In this document: positions 8,151 to 16,667 of the stretch, piece by piece
Layout of the letters: each line of letters begins with the position of its first letter
How positions within the stretch are numbered: position 1 is the first letter of the stretch
DNA from: Acidobacteriota bacterium
GTDB taxonomy: Bacteria > Acidobacteriota > Terriglobia > Acidiferrales > UBA7541
Direction: 5' to 3'
Length of the DNA stretch: 23,072 nt
Assembly (NCBI GenBank): GCA_003131705.1
Contig: PKUY01000170.1
Coordinates: 819-23,890 of the forward strand
Translations under genes and position numbers: made by a program
Notes under the pieces: generated by a model
Databases searched by the model: none
What the model was told of the DNA's origin: nothing
The model's input: the letters and a program-made list of their open reading frames with translations, nothing else

Positions 8151-8822
8151 ATGGCATCATCTACAGCAGTCGTTCGGCATCGTGAACACCCCCGCGAGGG
8201 CCGTCGCGAACGCCATCGCGCTGAAACGCGCGAGCGCCTTTTCCGCGCTGCGCTGAAAATCTTTGCCGAGCGGGGCTATCTCCAAACAACCGTAGAGGAC
8301 ATTACCAATGCCGCCGATGTCGGTAAGGGAACTTTCTTCAATTACTTTCCGACCAAGGAGCACGTGCTCGCCACGCTTGGCTCAGAGCGCATCGCCGCCA
8401 TTGAGCGTGCACTCCAACACGCAAAAAAAGGCCCTGTGTTGCCCGTCCTCAGGGAACTGGCAACGGATCTCGCAGGTCAATCGACGGCCAGCGCTGCCCT
8501 GCTCCGTGCCATCTACACAGCCCATGCCTCTTGCGAGCCTGTCCGAGTGGAACTCCACAAACGACTTCATCTCGGCCGCCGGCTTTTGGCGCAGATCTTC
8601 ACGCTCGGGCAGAAGCGCGGCGAAATTCGCCGCGATCGCTCGGCCGCCGAGCTAGCCCGCCTTACCCAGATTGTCATGTTGGGTCTTACTCTCGCATGGG
8701 CGCTGAACCCCGATTCCTCGCTTCGCGGAACTGCCGAAGATGTGTGGGACCTGTTCTTTTCTAATCTCAGTGCCGATGAGAAACATAAAAGCGTCAAGGC
8801 GCTCCCGACTGTGCGAGCGTGA
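8151..8822 (+). CDS. TetR-family transcriptional regulator of the efflux operon
   Basis: The product is 223 residues. The N-terminal TetR DNA-binding domain has a helix-turn-helix at about 47-66 (TVEDITNAADVGKGTFFNYF) followed by the usual PTKEHVL. The N-terminal tail before it is Arg-rich (HPREGRRERHRAETRERL), and the C-terminal part is an all-helical ligand/dimerisation domain without recognisable ligand signature. GGAG lies 8 nt before ATG 8151. It is the first gene of the cluster encoding an outer-membrane channel, a fusion protein and an MFS exporter, so it most likely represses that pump and itself through the palindrome at 8102-8118 and is released by a pump substrate. The inducer is unknown. 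Confidence 0.93.
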   Translation: MASSTAVVRHREHPREGRRERHRAETRERLFRAALKIFAERGYLQTTVEDITNAADVGKGTFFNYFPTKEHVLATLGSERIAAIERALQHAKKGPVLPVLRELATDLAGQSTASAALLRAIYTAHASCEPVRVELHKRLHLGRRLLAQIFTLGQKRGEIRRDRSAAELARLTQIVMLGLTLAWALNPDSSLRGTAEDVWDLFFSNLSADEKHKSVKALPTVRA

Positions 8823-8941
8823 ACGCTCCGATCCGGTCCGAAACGGGTTCTCGAGAAAGTCGTGCGTCCTGCGTCGCTTGTGCGTCATCCAACAGACGAT
8901 CAGCGAGAGGCATCTGGACAGCGCCAGGAGGATGTTTCGTG

Positions 8942-10411
8942 ATGCGCCGATCGGCAATTACATTCTTAATTCTCGTTGCCCTCTTGTCGCTGGCGGCCGA
9001 GTCAGCGAACGCGCAAGCTAACCCATCGTCTGGCGTGTCCACTTCGTCCGGTTCTGACAATTTGTCCGGCCCGGCTGCGCCGAGTGTGGGCCGACAGAGC
9101 GCTTTCTCCGGCAGCGTGCCTTCCAATCTCGTGCCAGGGGTTTTGCAGCTTTCGTTGCAGGAGGCAATCGCTCGCGGTCTAAAGCAGAATCTTGGTCTCC
9201 TGCTCTCTGGCCAGGATGTGCGGGCCTCTCGCGGCGAGCGCTGGAAACAGTTGAGCTCGCTGCTGCCCAATGTGACAACTTCATCCTACGTGGCCGATTC
9301 GAAAGTCGATCTCGCCGAGTTTGGTTTCTCGTTCAAATCTCCCGGCTTCACAATTCCTGCCGTCGTCGGGCCTTTCGCTTACATCGATTCGCGCGCCTAT
9401 GTGACGCAATCGATCTTTGATTGGAAATCGATCAACAACGCCCACGCGGCAACCGAAGGCGTGAAGTCGGCCCAGTCCACAGCGAAAGACGCGCGCGATC
9501 TCGTGATCCTCGCCGTCGGGTATTCCTATCTGCAGGCGATCGCCGACGAAGCCCGCGTCGAAACGGTTGACGCGCAGGTGCAAACCGCGCAATCCCTGTA
9601 TAGCCAAGCCTCCGACCAGGTCAGCGCGGGCACTTCCCCCGCGATCGACGGCCTTCGCGCACAGGTGGAATTGAAAACGCGCCAGCAGCAGCTGATTCAG
9701 GCGAAAAACGATTTCGCGATTCAGAAGCTGACCCTCGCGCGCGTGATTGGATTTGCCCCCGGGCAGGAATTCGAGTTGACCGACAAATCGCCGTACCAGC
9801 CATTCGCCGGGCTCTCCCTGGACGAGGCCCTGAAGCGCGCTTACGAGTCGCGCTCCGATTATCAGGCCGCGCTCGCCGATATGCGCGCCACCGAATATTC
9901 GAAAAAAGCCGCCGAAGCGGGTTGGTTTCCCTCCGTGGGCCTGAGCGCGGACTACGGTCTCGCGGGAACGATTCCCGGCCTGTCAACGCACGGCGTGTTC
10001 GATGTGCGCGGCACTCTGACGATTCCGATTTTTCAAGGTGGCAAGGTGCACGGCGATGTCCTCGAAGCAGACGCGCGCCTCGAACAAAACCGCCAGCGCC
10101 TCGAGAATCTGCGCGCCCAAATTGACGCCGACGTCCGCGTCACGCTCCTCAACGTCGAATCTGCGGAGGAAGAGGTCGCCGTCGCTCGGAGCAATATCGA
10201 TCTTGCGGATCAGACGCTTGTCCAGGCGCAGGACCGCTTCCGCGCAGGCGTAACCGATACCATCGAGGTCGTGCAAGCGCAGGAAGCTGTTGCGAGCGCT
10301 CACGAGAATTACATTTCGGGTTTGTACCGCGACAATTACGCAAAGATCTCTCTGGCCCGCACCCTGGGCGTGGCCGAAGAAGGCGTCAAAGAATACTTCA
10401 AAGGAAAATAA
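8942..10411 (+). CDS. TolC-family outer membrane efflux channel
   Basis: The product is 489 residues and forms the outer-membrane/periplasmic tunnel of a tripartite pump. A signal peptide (MRRSAITFLILVALLSLAAE, cleavage near ANAQA) precedes two OEP repeats: LQLSLQEAIARGLKQNLG near residues 63-80, and a second half containing SLDEALKRAYESRSDY. Helical, Gln/Ala/Glu-rich hairpins follow (VQTAQSLYSQA, VQAQEAVASAHENY). ATG 8942 is chosen because AGGAGG (8926-8931) precedes it and the signal peptide starts there; GTG 8939 is one codon upstream. The frame is open further upstream to 8819, but that sequence is not signal-peptide-like. It lies 119 nt after tetR and 3 nt before the fusion-protein gene. 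Confidence 0.94.
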   Translation: MRRSAITFLILVALLSLAAESANAQANPSSGVSTSSGSDNLSGPAAPSVGRQSAFSGSVPSNLVPGVLQLSLQEAIARGLKQNLGLLLSGQDVRASRGERWKQLSSLLPNVTTSSYVADSKVDLAEFGFSFKSPGFTIPAVVGPFAYIDSRAYVTQSIFDWKSINNAHAATEGVKSAQSTAKDARDLVILAVGYSYLQAIADEARVETVDAQVQTAQSLYSQASDQVSAGTSPAIDGLRAQVELKTRQQQLIQAKNDFAIQKLTLARVIGFAPGQEFELTDKSPYQPFAGLSLDEALKRAYESRSDYQAALADMRATEYSKKAAEAGWFPSVGLSADYGLAGTIPGLSTHGVFDVRGTLTIPIFQGGKVHGDVLEADARLEQNRQRLENLRAQIDADVRVTLLNVESAEEEVAVARSNIDLADQTLVQAQDRFRAGVTDTIEVVQAQEAVASAHENYISGLYRDNYAKISLARTLGVAEEGVKEYFKGK

Positions 10412-10414
10412 GAC

Positions 10415-11686
10415 ATGGCACAGAGTAGCGACGTCGAAGCGCCAAGAACTCCCACGGACAATCCAGGCCCGGTGGAAACTCACTCGGCTGAGCCTCCTCC
10501 GCCTTCTCACGCCTCCGGTTTCTTTCGCGATCGCCCCGGCGCGCGCATTTTCCTGCTTCTCACGATCCTTGTTTTGTTGGTCGGCGGCTTCTTCACCTGG
10601 CGCTACTTCTCGAGCTACGAATCGACCGACGATGCGGAAGTGGACGGCCACCTGATGCCCGTCAGCGCGCGGATTTCCGGCTACGTCGCGAAGGTGAATA
10701 TCGATGACAACCAGTACGTCAATGCCGGCGATGTCCTCGTCGAAATCGATCCGCGAGATTTGCAGGTCGCCCTGGACCAGGCCCGTGCCGCCGCCGCAGA
10801 CGCCCAAGCCAGCGCTCAATCCGCGAACATAAACGTCACAGTCACCTCGGTGAACACAACGAACCAGGTTTCGTCGTCGGAAGCCGATGTCCAGAACGCC
10901 CAAGCCGGCATCGCGGCGGCGCAGCAACAGTACGACGCCGCCCAAGCGCAGATTGCGCAGGCGCAGGCAAACGACGTGAAAGCGCAAAATGACCTAGCCC
11001 GCTACAAACAGCTCGTCGCCAAGCAGGAAATTTCCCAGCAGATGTACGATCAAGCCGTTGCGGCCGCTTCAGCGAGCACCGCTGGAGTTGCCGCCGCAAG
11101 GGCTTCGGCTTCGGCAGCCGCGCAACAGGTGACGCAGGCTCGCAGCCGTCTCGCGCAAGCCCGGGCATCTTGGAGAACTTCTCAAACCGGCCCGAATCAG
11201 GTCGCGTCGATGCGTGCTCGCGCCCTTTCGGCCGACGCCGCGGCCAAAGGAAAGCAAGCCGCCGTCGAGCAGGCTGAGCTAAATCTCCAGTACACCCGAA
11301 TTGTTGCGCCGGCCAGCGGTATCGTCACGAAAAACGCGGAAGTGGGAATGAATGTCCAACCGGGCCAGCAGTTGGCTAGCGTCGTCCCATTGGACAACAT
11401 CTGGATCACCGCGAATTTCAAGGAAACCCAGCTAAAGAACGTCAGGCCGGGCCTGCGCGCCGAGATCAAAGCGGACGCGAACGGACGCGTCTACAAAGGC
11501 CACGTGGATAGCATCGCCGGATCGAGCGGCGCTCGGATGAGTCTGCTCCCTCCGGAGAATGCTACGGGAAACTACGTCAAGGTTGTTCAGCGTGTTCCCG
11601 TAAAAATCGTCCTTGATCCGGGACAAAACGTCGACCATTCTCTCCGCCTCGGAATGTCCGTCGAGCCGAAAGTCTTCTTGAAGTAA
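10415..11686 (+). CDS. emrA: EmrA-type HlyD-family membrane fusion protein
   Basis: The product is 423 residues. It has a cytoplasmic Pro-rich N-terminus, a single membrane anchor (about 43-65), then the EmrA-type STDDAEVDGHL motif (70-80) and the first half of the biotinyl-lipoyl-like domain (ISGYVAKVNIDDNQYVNAGDVL). A long Ala/Gln-rich alpha-hairpin (about 115-280) is followed by the second lipoyl half (RIVAPASGIVTKNAEVGMNV) and a beta-barrel ending in SLRLGMSVEP. It bridges the inner-membrane MFS exporter to the TolC-type channel. It begins 3 nt after the tolC-like stop, with AAGGAAA at the end of that gene serving as ribosome-binding site. The hairpin is longer and more repetitive than in E. 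coli EmrA. Confidence 0.93.
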   Translation: MAQSSDVEAPRTPTDNPGPVETHSAEPPPPSHASGFFRDRPGARIFLLLTILVLLVGGFFTWRYFSSYESTDDAEVDGHLMPVSARISGYVAKVNIDDNQYVNAGDVLVEIDPRDLQVALDQARAAAADAQASAQSANINVTVTSVNTTNQVSSSEADVQNAQAGIAAAQQQYDAAQAQIAQAQANDVKAQNDLARYKQLVAKQEISQQMYDQAVAAASASTAGVAAARASASAAAQQVTQARSRLAQARASWRTSQTGPNQVASMRARALSADAAAKGKQAAVEQAELNLQYTRIVAPASGIVTKNAEVGMNVQPGQQLASVVPLDNIWITANFKETQLKNVRPGLRAEIKADANGRVYKGHVDSIAGSSGARMSLLPPENATGNYVKVVQRVPVKIVLDPGQNVDHSLRLGMSVEPKVFLK

Positions 11687-11713
11687 GTTCAAATAAATGC
11701 CCAGGGGCCGAGT

Positions 11714-13339
11714 TTGTCGTCTCAGGACCGTTCGACATTAATTTCCGTTCCCGCGCAGTCTTCGGCACAGTCTTGGGTGAATTCCGCGGTCCGCCGCCCG
11801 ATTAATCCTTGGATCATCGCGCTGACCGTGACGCTCGCCACGTTCATGGAAGTGCTGGACACGAGCGTCGCAAACGTCGCCTTGCCGCACATCGCCGGCA
11901 GCCTTTCCGCCGGCCAGGACGAAAGCACCTGGGTGCTGACGTCCTATCTCGTCTCGAATGCAATCGTTCTGCCGCTGAGCGGATGGATGTCTTCACTCAT
12001 TGGACGCAAGCGCTTTTACATGTCCAGCGTGGCACTGTTTACGATCAGCTCGTTGTTATGCGGATTCGCTCCGAACCTCCCCGCGCTGATCGTTTTCCGC
12101 ATACTGCAAGGCGCGGGGGGTGGAGGGCTCCAGCCCAGCGAGCAGTCCATCCTCGCTGATACGTTTTCACCCCGACAACGTGGTATGGCGTTCGCCGTTT
12201 ACGGCATGGCGGTCGTTCTGGCTCCAGCGATCGGACCCACTCTCGGCGGATGGATCACTGACAACTTCACTTGGCGCTGGATTTTCTTCATCAATATTCC
12301 GGTGGGGATCATCTCTCTGCTGCTCACCGGCCGTCTAATTTTCGATCCACCCCATTTGAAGCAGGAAAAGCGCAAGAGCTTCAAGATTGATTACATCGGA
12401 CTCGGCCTGCTAGCGCTCGGGCTCGGCACATTGCAGGTAGTTCTCGACAAAGGCCAGCGCGACGACTGGTTCAGCTCGCATTTCATACTCATTATGAGCG
12501 TGATTTGCGTTGGGGCGCTGATCTCGGTTGTTTTCTGGGAATGGTTCAACAAGGATCCCATCATTGATCTTCACCTGTTCAAAGACCGCTCATTCGCTAT
12601 CGGCAATCTGCTGATTTTTTTGGTGGGCTTCGCGCTATTATCCAGCACGGTGCTGCTGCCCCAGTTCCTCCAATTGCTGCTGGGTTATTCGGCAGAGCAG
12701 GCCGGGCTGGCCCTCATGCCCGGCGGAATCGCGCTCATTCTCATTTTGCCCATCGTCGGATATCTGTTGTCAAAATATGACGCCAGATGGCTGCTCGTCT
12801 TTGGACTCTCCGTCCTGTCGTTCTCGCTGTTTCACATGACGCGCTTCGATACCTTCATCAACTTCCGAACGGTTGCATCTGCACGCGTGATTCAAACCGT
12901 GGGGCTCGCCTTTCTGTTCGTTCCCATAAACACTGTCGCCTACGCATTCCTGCCGCCGGGTAAAAACAACGCCGCTTCCGGACTCATCAATCTCTCGCGC
13001 AACATCGGCGGCAGCGTAGGAATTTCCCTGGTCACCACCATGCTCGCGCGCCGAACCCAGCTCCATCAGTCCCAGCTCACCGCTAACATCAATTCTGGGA
13101 ATGGGACCCTACAGGCGACGCTGGAAGCTTCTAAGCAGCTGCTGATGGCCCACGGTTCCAGCGCCTACGAAGCTTCCCGGCAGGCTTACGGTCTGATTGC
13201 AAATAGGATTGACCAACAGGCTACAATGCTGGCATATATGGACAACTTCTGGCTGCTGGGTATAACCGTCGGGGCTATGATCCCGTTCGTTTTCTTGATG
13301 AAGAGAGCAAAGCCCGGCGGCTCGGCGCCGGTGCACTAG
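11714..13339 (+). CDS. emrB: EmrB-type DHA2-family MFS drug exporter
   Basis: The product is 541 residues with about 14 predicted membrane helices, the DHA2 arrangement. Family motifs visible are LDTSVANVALPHIAGSL (motif D1) in helix 1, GWMSSLIGRKRFY (motif A) between helices 2 and 3, RILQGAGGGGLQPS (motif B), and MAVVLAPAIGPTLGGWI (motif C, the antiporter motif) in helix 5. It probably exports hydrophobic compounds with proton exchange through the preceding fusion protein and channel. The start is TTG 11714, supported by AGGGG (11703-11707) six bases upstream; an ATG at 11697 is out of frame. The gap to emrA is 27 nt. A weak start codon may lower the level of the toxic membrane component relative to EmrA. 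Confidence 0.93.
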   Translation: MSSQDRSTLISVPAQSSAQSWVNSAVRRPINPWIIALTVTLATFMEVLDTSVANVALPHIAGSLSAGQDESTWVLTSYLVSNAIVLPLSGWMSSLIGRKRFYMSSVALFTISSLLCGFAPNLPALIVFRILQGAGGGGLQPSEQSILADTFSPRQRGMAFAVYGMAVVLAPAIGPTLGGWITDNFTWRWIFFINIPVGIISLLLTGRLIFDPPHLKQEKRKSFKIDYIGLGLLALGLGTLQVVLDKGQRDDWFSSHFILIMSVICVGALISVVFWEWFNKDPIIDLHLFKDRSFAIGNLLIFLVGFALLSSTVLLPQFLQLLLGYSAEQAGLALMPGGIALILILPIVGYLLSKYDARWLLVFGLSVLSFSLFHMTRFDTFINFRTVASARVIQTVGLAFLFVPINTVAYAFLPPGKNNAASGLINLSRNIGGSVGISLVTTMLARRTQLHQSQLTANINSGNGTLQATLEASKQLLMAHGSSAYEASRQAYGLIANRIDQQATMLAYMDNFWLLGITVGAMIPFVFLMKRAKPGGSAPVH

Positions 13340-13354
13340 AGCGCTAGGAAATCG

Positions 13355-14002
13355 ATGAAGGTAAAGGTCATCACCGTCGAACGCGAATACGGCAGCGGCG
13401 GAGCCATGATCGCCCGGCAGCTCGCCACGCGCCTCGGTTGGAAATTCTGGGACGAGGAACTCACCGCGGAAATCGCGCGCGTGGCCAACGTCGACCACCA
13501 TGCCGCAAAGAAATGCGACGAGCGCGTCGACTCGATGATCTACCGGTTATTCAAAGTCTATGCCCGTGGCAGCTACGAGAGAGCTCTTCCCATCGGCGAA
13601 TCGCGCGTCTTCGATACCGACCGCATGTTCGCAACCCTTGAGAAAGTAGTCGAGGATGTCGCCACGCGAGGGAATTGCGTCATCGTCGGCCGCGGCGCAC
13701 CCTACATCCTGCGTAACCACCCCGACGCGTTCCACGTTTTCGTCTACGCGCCTGACGATGAAAAAATTCGCCGGCTGCAATCCATCGGCCAGTCCGAAAA
13801 AGAAGCGCTTCGCCTCATCGGCGAAATCGACCGCGATCGCGCTGCCTTCATACGCCACTATTTCAACAAGGAATGGCCTCTTCGCTCGCTCTACAACATC
13901 ATGATCAACTCGAAATTCGGCGACGAATACGTCATCGAAGCCATCCTCGAGGACATCGCCATCCTCGAAAAGCGCCAGTCAACGCAAGCCGTCCGAGCCT
14001 AG
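13355..14002 (+). CDS. Cytidylate kinase-like family protein
   Basis: The product is 215 residues of the cytidylate_kinase2 type (PF13189-like). The N-terminus has the signature VEREYGSGGAMIARQLA (8-24), where the nucleotide-binding loop lacks the Lys-Ser/Thr of a classical P-loop, as is usual in this family. It continues with LGWKFWDEEL and an inner VIVGRGAPYILRN strand-loop. RLQSIGQSEKEALRLIGEIDRDRAAFIRHYF follows the lid-like part of nucleoside monophosphate kinases. The substrate is not established for this family. AGGAAA precedes ATG 13355. It sits 15 nt after emrB, so it is probably co-transcribed with the efflux genes, an unexpected partner. It converges with the VOC gene 39 nt downstream. 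Confidence 0.85.
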   Translation: MKVKVITVEREYGSGGAMIARQLATRLGWKFWDEELTAEIARVANVDHHAAKKCDERVDSMIYRLFKVYARGSYERALPIGESRVFDTDRMFATLEKVVEDVATRGNCVIVGRGAPYILRNHPDAFHVFVYAPDDEKIRRLQSIGQSEKEALRLIGEIDRDRAAFIRHYFNKEWPLRSLYNIMINSKFGDEYVIEAILEDIAILEKRQSTQAVRA

Positions 14003-14041
14003 CCCCGCCTGCACGCCCGACCTCGCTGAACAATCCGACAG

Positions 14042-14413
14042 TCAGTTCCCTGTCGCCTTGAAGTTCGGATTCTGAATCACGCCGAGAATATTCCCGAACG
14101 GATCGCGAACCGATCCGATCAAAATTCCACCACCGACGTCCTGCACCGGCTCCTGCGTCGTCGCTCCCAGATCGATCAGCCGTTGATATGCACTGGCAGC
14201 ATCTTCAACAGCCCAGTAGGCAATGCCGGCCGGTTCTCGCGTTGCGTGTTGTTCCTTAACAGGAACCAGCCCCAGTTCGTAGCCACCCACGTTGAATCCC
14301 ACATAGAACGGTCGATCGAAATAGGGCTGAATGCCCAGCACGTTCGCGTACCACGCCTTGGCCTTCGCGAGGTCCTTCACCTGGTATGCGGCCGTTCTCA
14401 ATCCCTTGAACAT
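14042..14413 (-). CDS. VOC-superfamily (glyoxalase/bleomycin-resistance fold) protein
   Basis: From ATG 14413 the product is 123 residues, one VOC domain of two beta-alpha-beta-beta-beta modules: FKGLRTAAYQVKDLAKAKAWYANVLG, then YVGFNVGGYELGLVP, and a second half IAYWAVEDAASAYQRLIDLG ending in VRDPFGNILGVIQNP. The DPFGN turn and final strand are typical. Enzymatic function cannot be assigned. I chose this start because AAGGAG lies six bases upstream and homologues commonly begin MFKGLRT. The frame is open further 5': ATG 14665 would overlap the radical SAM stop as ATGA, and GTG 14548 would give a credible signal peptide (MRGLKLR plus a hydrophobic core), so a secreted longer form is possible. 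It is downstream of the radical SAM gene. Confidence 0.8.
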   Translation of the reverse strand: MFKGLRTAAYQVKDLAKAKAWYANVLGIQPYFDRPFYVGFNVGGYELGLVPVKEQHATREPAGIAYWAVEDAASAYQRLIDLGATTQEPVQDVGGGILIGSVRDPFGNILGVIQNPNFKATGN

Positions 14414-14661
14414 GGCTTGCTCCTTGCCAGAGCCCAGTGACGACCCTGCCGCGGAAACAGGCGGCCGGCCGGCAGCGAACGCTGCGAGGCATAGTAATGC
14501 AAAAAGTATCGTAAGAGTTGAAACGGTTCTCAATTTCAAGCCGCGCACCGGTTTTGTCTCAGCAACTGCCGCAGGTGCGATGGATCCCGGTCGCGTAGCC
14601 GCGTTCCGATTGCGGATGTTTCCACCGCGTACACTTCTGGCGCGTGACCTTCGAGGCGATT

Positions 14662-15822
14662 TCATCTTTGGCATGTCTGTTCTCCGTTCTCCCATGCGAG
14701 CTGTAGCTGCGGCGAATGCCAGGATTGCGCCTCCGGTCTCTCGGGGCGCGATCCGAGCCCGTATTTGCGACGCAGGCGTTCAACCCGCTCCGCAATTTCT
14801 TTGCGATAGTTTTCCGGCGCATTTCCGTGGCTGCTGAACCAGTCGCGATATTGCTTGGCTCGCTTCGGAAACTTTTCCTCGAGGAACGCCATGAACAATT
14901 TGAGTGACGCCGGCATCAGGAAGACTACATTCGCGGCAATCCATTGCGCTCCCGCATCGCGCGAGGCGCGGACTAGCGCGTCCAGATCCTCCTCGCGGTC
15001 GGTCAGCTTCGGCAAAATCGGCATCGCATTCACTCCCACGTTGATCCCCGCGTCGCGCAGCTCCCGCACCGCCGCAAGCCGCAGATCCGGGCGCGGCGCG
15101 CGCGGTTCAAGCAGCCGAGCCAGGCGCGTGCGCATCGTCGTGACCGTCATGTGGATCGTGAGCGACGACCGCGCCGAAATTCGCCGCAGTAGTTCGATGT
15201 CACGCATCACCTGATTTGACTTGGTGGTAATCGATATGCTCAGCCCTTCGCGCTCGACCATTTTTTCGAGAATCGTGCGCGTCGCGCCAAACTCAAGTTC
15301 GGCCGGTTGATACGGATCGGTCGCGGTCCCAATGGCGATATGTTCGCCCCAGATTTTTTCGCGACCAAGATCGCGCTGCGCCAGCGGACCGGCATCCTGC
15401 TTCACGTAAATTTTCGATTCAAAGTCCGCCCCGTCGAGCTCCATGTATTCGTGCGTATAGCGCGCGTAGCAATATTTGCACCCAAACTCGCACCCGCGAT
15501 AGGGATTCACGGTCCACCGGAACGGCACTCGCTCCGAATGGCACTCGTTCAGGATCGATTTAACGGGGAGAAGAAAATACTTCGTCCCGCGCTTGGCTTC
15601 AGCGAGGGGGGAGGAAGCGGCGAGGCGCGCAATGCCAACCAGTTCCGTCGCGGGCTTCCTGCTCCGGTCAGGGACCGGAGGGGGCGCGGAAGTACCGCTG
15701 GGTAGCTCACAATTGCCGTGGCGAGCGGCTGTGGGGAATAGCGTGAGACTGGTTTGCTTCGCGCGAGCGGGCCGACGCCGTAGCGTCGCCGGATTCGGTC
15801 GAAGTATGGGAGAAGTGGCCAT
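14662..15822 (-). CDS. SplB-like radical SAM protein (DNA-repair-photolyase-type, Rv2578c-like)
   Basis: The product is 386 residues. A low-complexity Pro/Arg/Ala-rich N-terminus (1-75) is followed by the radical SAM core. NPYRGCEFGCKYCYAR carries the 4Fe-4S ligands Cys111, Cys115 and Cys118 (CxxxCxxC with an aromatic before the third Cys). Next come KIYVK, an IAIGTATDPYQPAE strand-loop, and LSISITTKSNQVMRDIELL, the order seen in SPL-type radical SAM proteins often annotated as DNA repair photolyases. The substrate is unknown; true spore photolyase activity is unlikely in a non-spore-former. ATG 15822 has GAGG upstream. It starts 182 nt from the divergent receiver gene and overlaps the possible long form of the VOC gene. 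Confidence 0.88.
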   Translation of the reverse strand: MATSPILRPNPATLRRRPARAKQTSLTLFPTAARHGNCELPSGTSAPPPVPDRSRKPATELVGIARLAASSPLAEAKRGTKYFLLPVKSILNECHSERVPFRWTVNPYRGCEFGCKYCYARYTHEYMELDGADFESKIYVKQDAGPLAQRDLGREKIWGEHIAIGTATDPYQPAELEFGATRTILEKMVEREGLSISITTKSNQVMRDIELLRRISARSSLTIHMTVTTMRTRLARLLEPRAPRPDLRLAAVRELRDAGINVGVNAMPILPKLTDREEDLDALVRASRDAGAQWIAANVVFLMPASLKLFMAFLEEKFPKRAKQYRDWFSSHGNAPENYRKEIAERVERLRRKYGLGSRPERPEAQSWHSPQLQLAWENGEQTCQR

Positions 15823-16004
15823 TGGTCGCCTCGTCGCACTGGGACACTATATTCGCCTTTTCTTCGCCATGTCAATAGAAAAGATTCGCTTTTATTTCGC
15901 CTGTCCAGACGTCCAAGATCACCCCTGGAAACCCGCTCGAGCCTCCTAAACAAGGCTTCTCCCTCCGCCGATATACTGGTGAGCGACCCTGGGGAGGCTC
16001 TGCT
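15823..16004. other. Divergent intergenic region between radical SAM and receiver genes
   Basis: This 182-nt region has no gene. It must hold the promoters for both neighbours. On the plus strand TATACT (15972-15977) could be a -10 for the receiver gene, 27 nt before its GTG, but no good -35 lies at the right spacing. I found no convincing promoter for the minus-strand gene. Confidence 0.4.
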
Positions 16005-16643
16005 GTGGCTGAAGTTGGGATCCTGATCGTTGACGACGATACCGCCAGTCAGCGAGCGCTGAAGAATGTTCTGGATTCCGAGGGCTGGCGCGTCCGCATC
16101 GTTACTCTCGCTTCTCACGCTCTGGCGGAGCTGGCCACTGGCAATTGGAACTTGGCCATCGTCAACATTGCTCTTGCGGACGTCAGTGGACCACTCTTCG
16201 CAATCCTCAGAGAGCTAGCCGATGCCGAGGCCAATGCGCCACCTCAAGAAGGGGACCCACCCCACAGGCGCATTCGCGTTCTCTTCCTTGTTCCCGTGCT
16301 CGCAGCTAAAGTCGTGCAACCGGCTCTGGAGCGCGCGGGGCTTCCCTACTCCCTGAAGCCCTATCACTTGCACGATTTTCTGGAAAAGGTCAGCGAACTT
16401 CTGGTCGAGGCTGGCGCGATTGCCGAGCCTATCCGCAGCATCGGTGGATTCGGCGCTGGCAAACGACGCCTCCGCGACGTTCGCTTTTCGCGCGACACGC
16501 GCCGCGGCACCATGTTCGCAACGCGCGAGAACTATGAGATGACCGACGAAGAGATGGCCGAATACGAACGCCAGGAAGAAGACACCCGCAGGAAGCGCGA
16601 AAAAGAGATCAAAGAGATGCATGATCGCGGCCGGCCATCATGA
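16005..16643 (+). CDS. Receiver-domain protein lacking the phospho-acceptor Asp (pseudo-receiver) with charged C-terminal tail
   Basis: The product is 212 residues. Residues 1-130 have a CheY-like layout: the acidic triad VDDD (9-12), a strand LAIVNIALADVSG with Asn54 (codon AAC, 16164-16166) where the phospho-acceptor Asp is expected, a strand VLFLVPV with no Thr/Ser switch residue, and the conserved Lys118-Pro. The rest is not an output domain: a basic stretch (GAGKRRLRDVRFSRDTRRGT) and a highly charged helix (about 178-208, MTDEEMAEYERQEED and beyond). It therefore probably works by protein contacts without phosphorylation. I recall similar proteins in Acidobacteriota. GTG 16005 is chosen because GGAG lies eight bases upstream. 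It converges with folK 24 nt away. Confidence 0.8.
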   Translation: MAEVGILIVDDDTASQRALKNVLDSEGWRVRIVTLASHALAELATGNWNLAIVNIALADVSGPLFAILRELADAEANAPPQEGDPPHRRIRVLFLVPVLAAKVVQPALERAGLPYSLKPYHLHDFLEKVSELLVEAGAIAEPIRSIGGFGAGKRRLRDVRFSRDTRRGTMFATRENYEMTDEEMAEYERQEEDTRRKREKEIKEMHDRGRPS

Positions 16644-16667
16644 ATCGCTAAAGAATCGCGAAGAATC

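Noticed and set aside
8819..8941. Upstream start for the TolC-type gene
   Set aside because: It would put 41 non-signal residues before an obvious signal peptide, overlap tetR's end and swallow the AGGAGG site.
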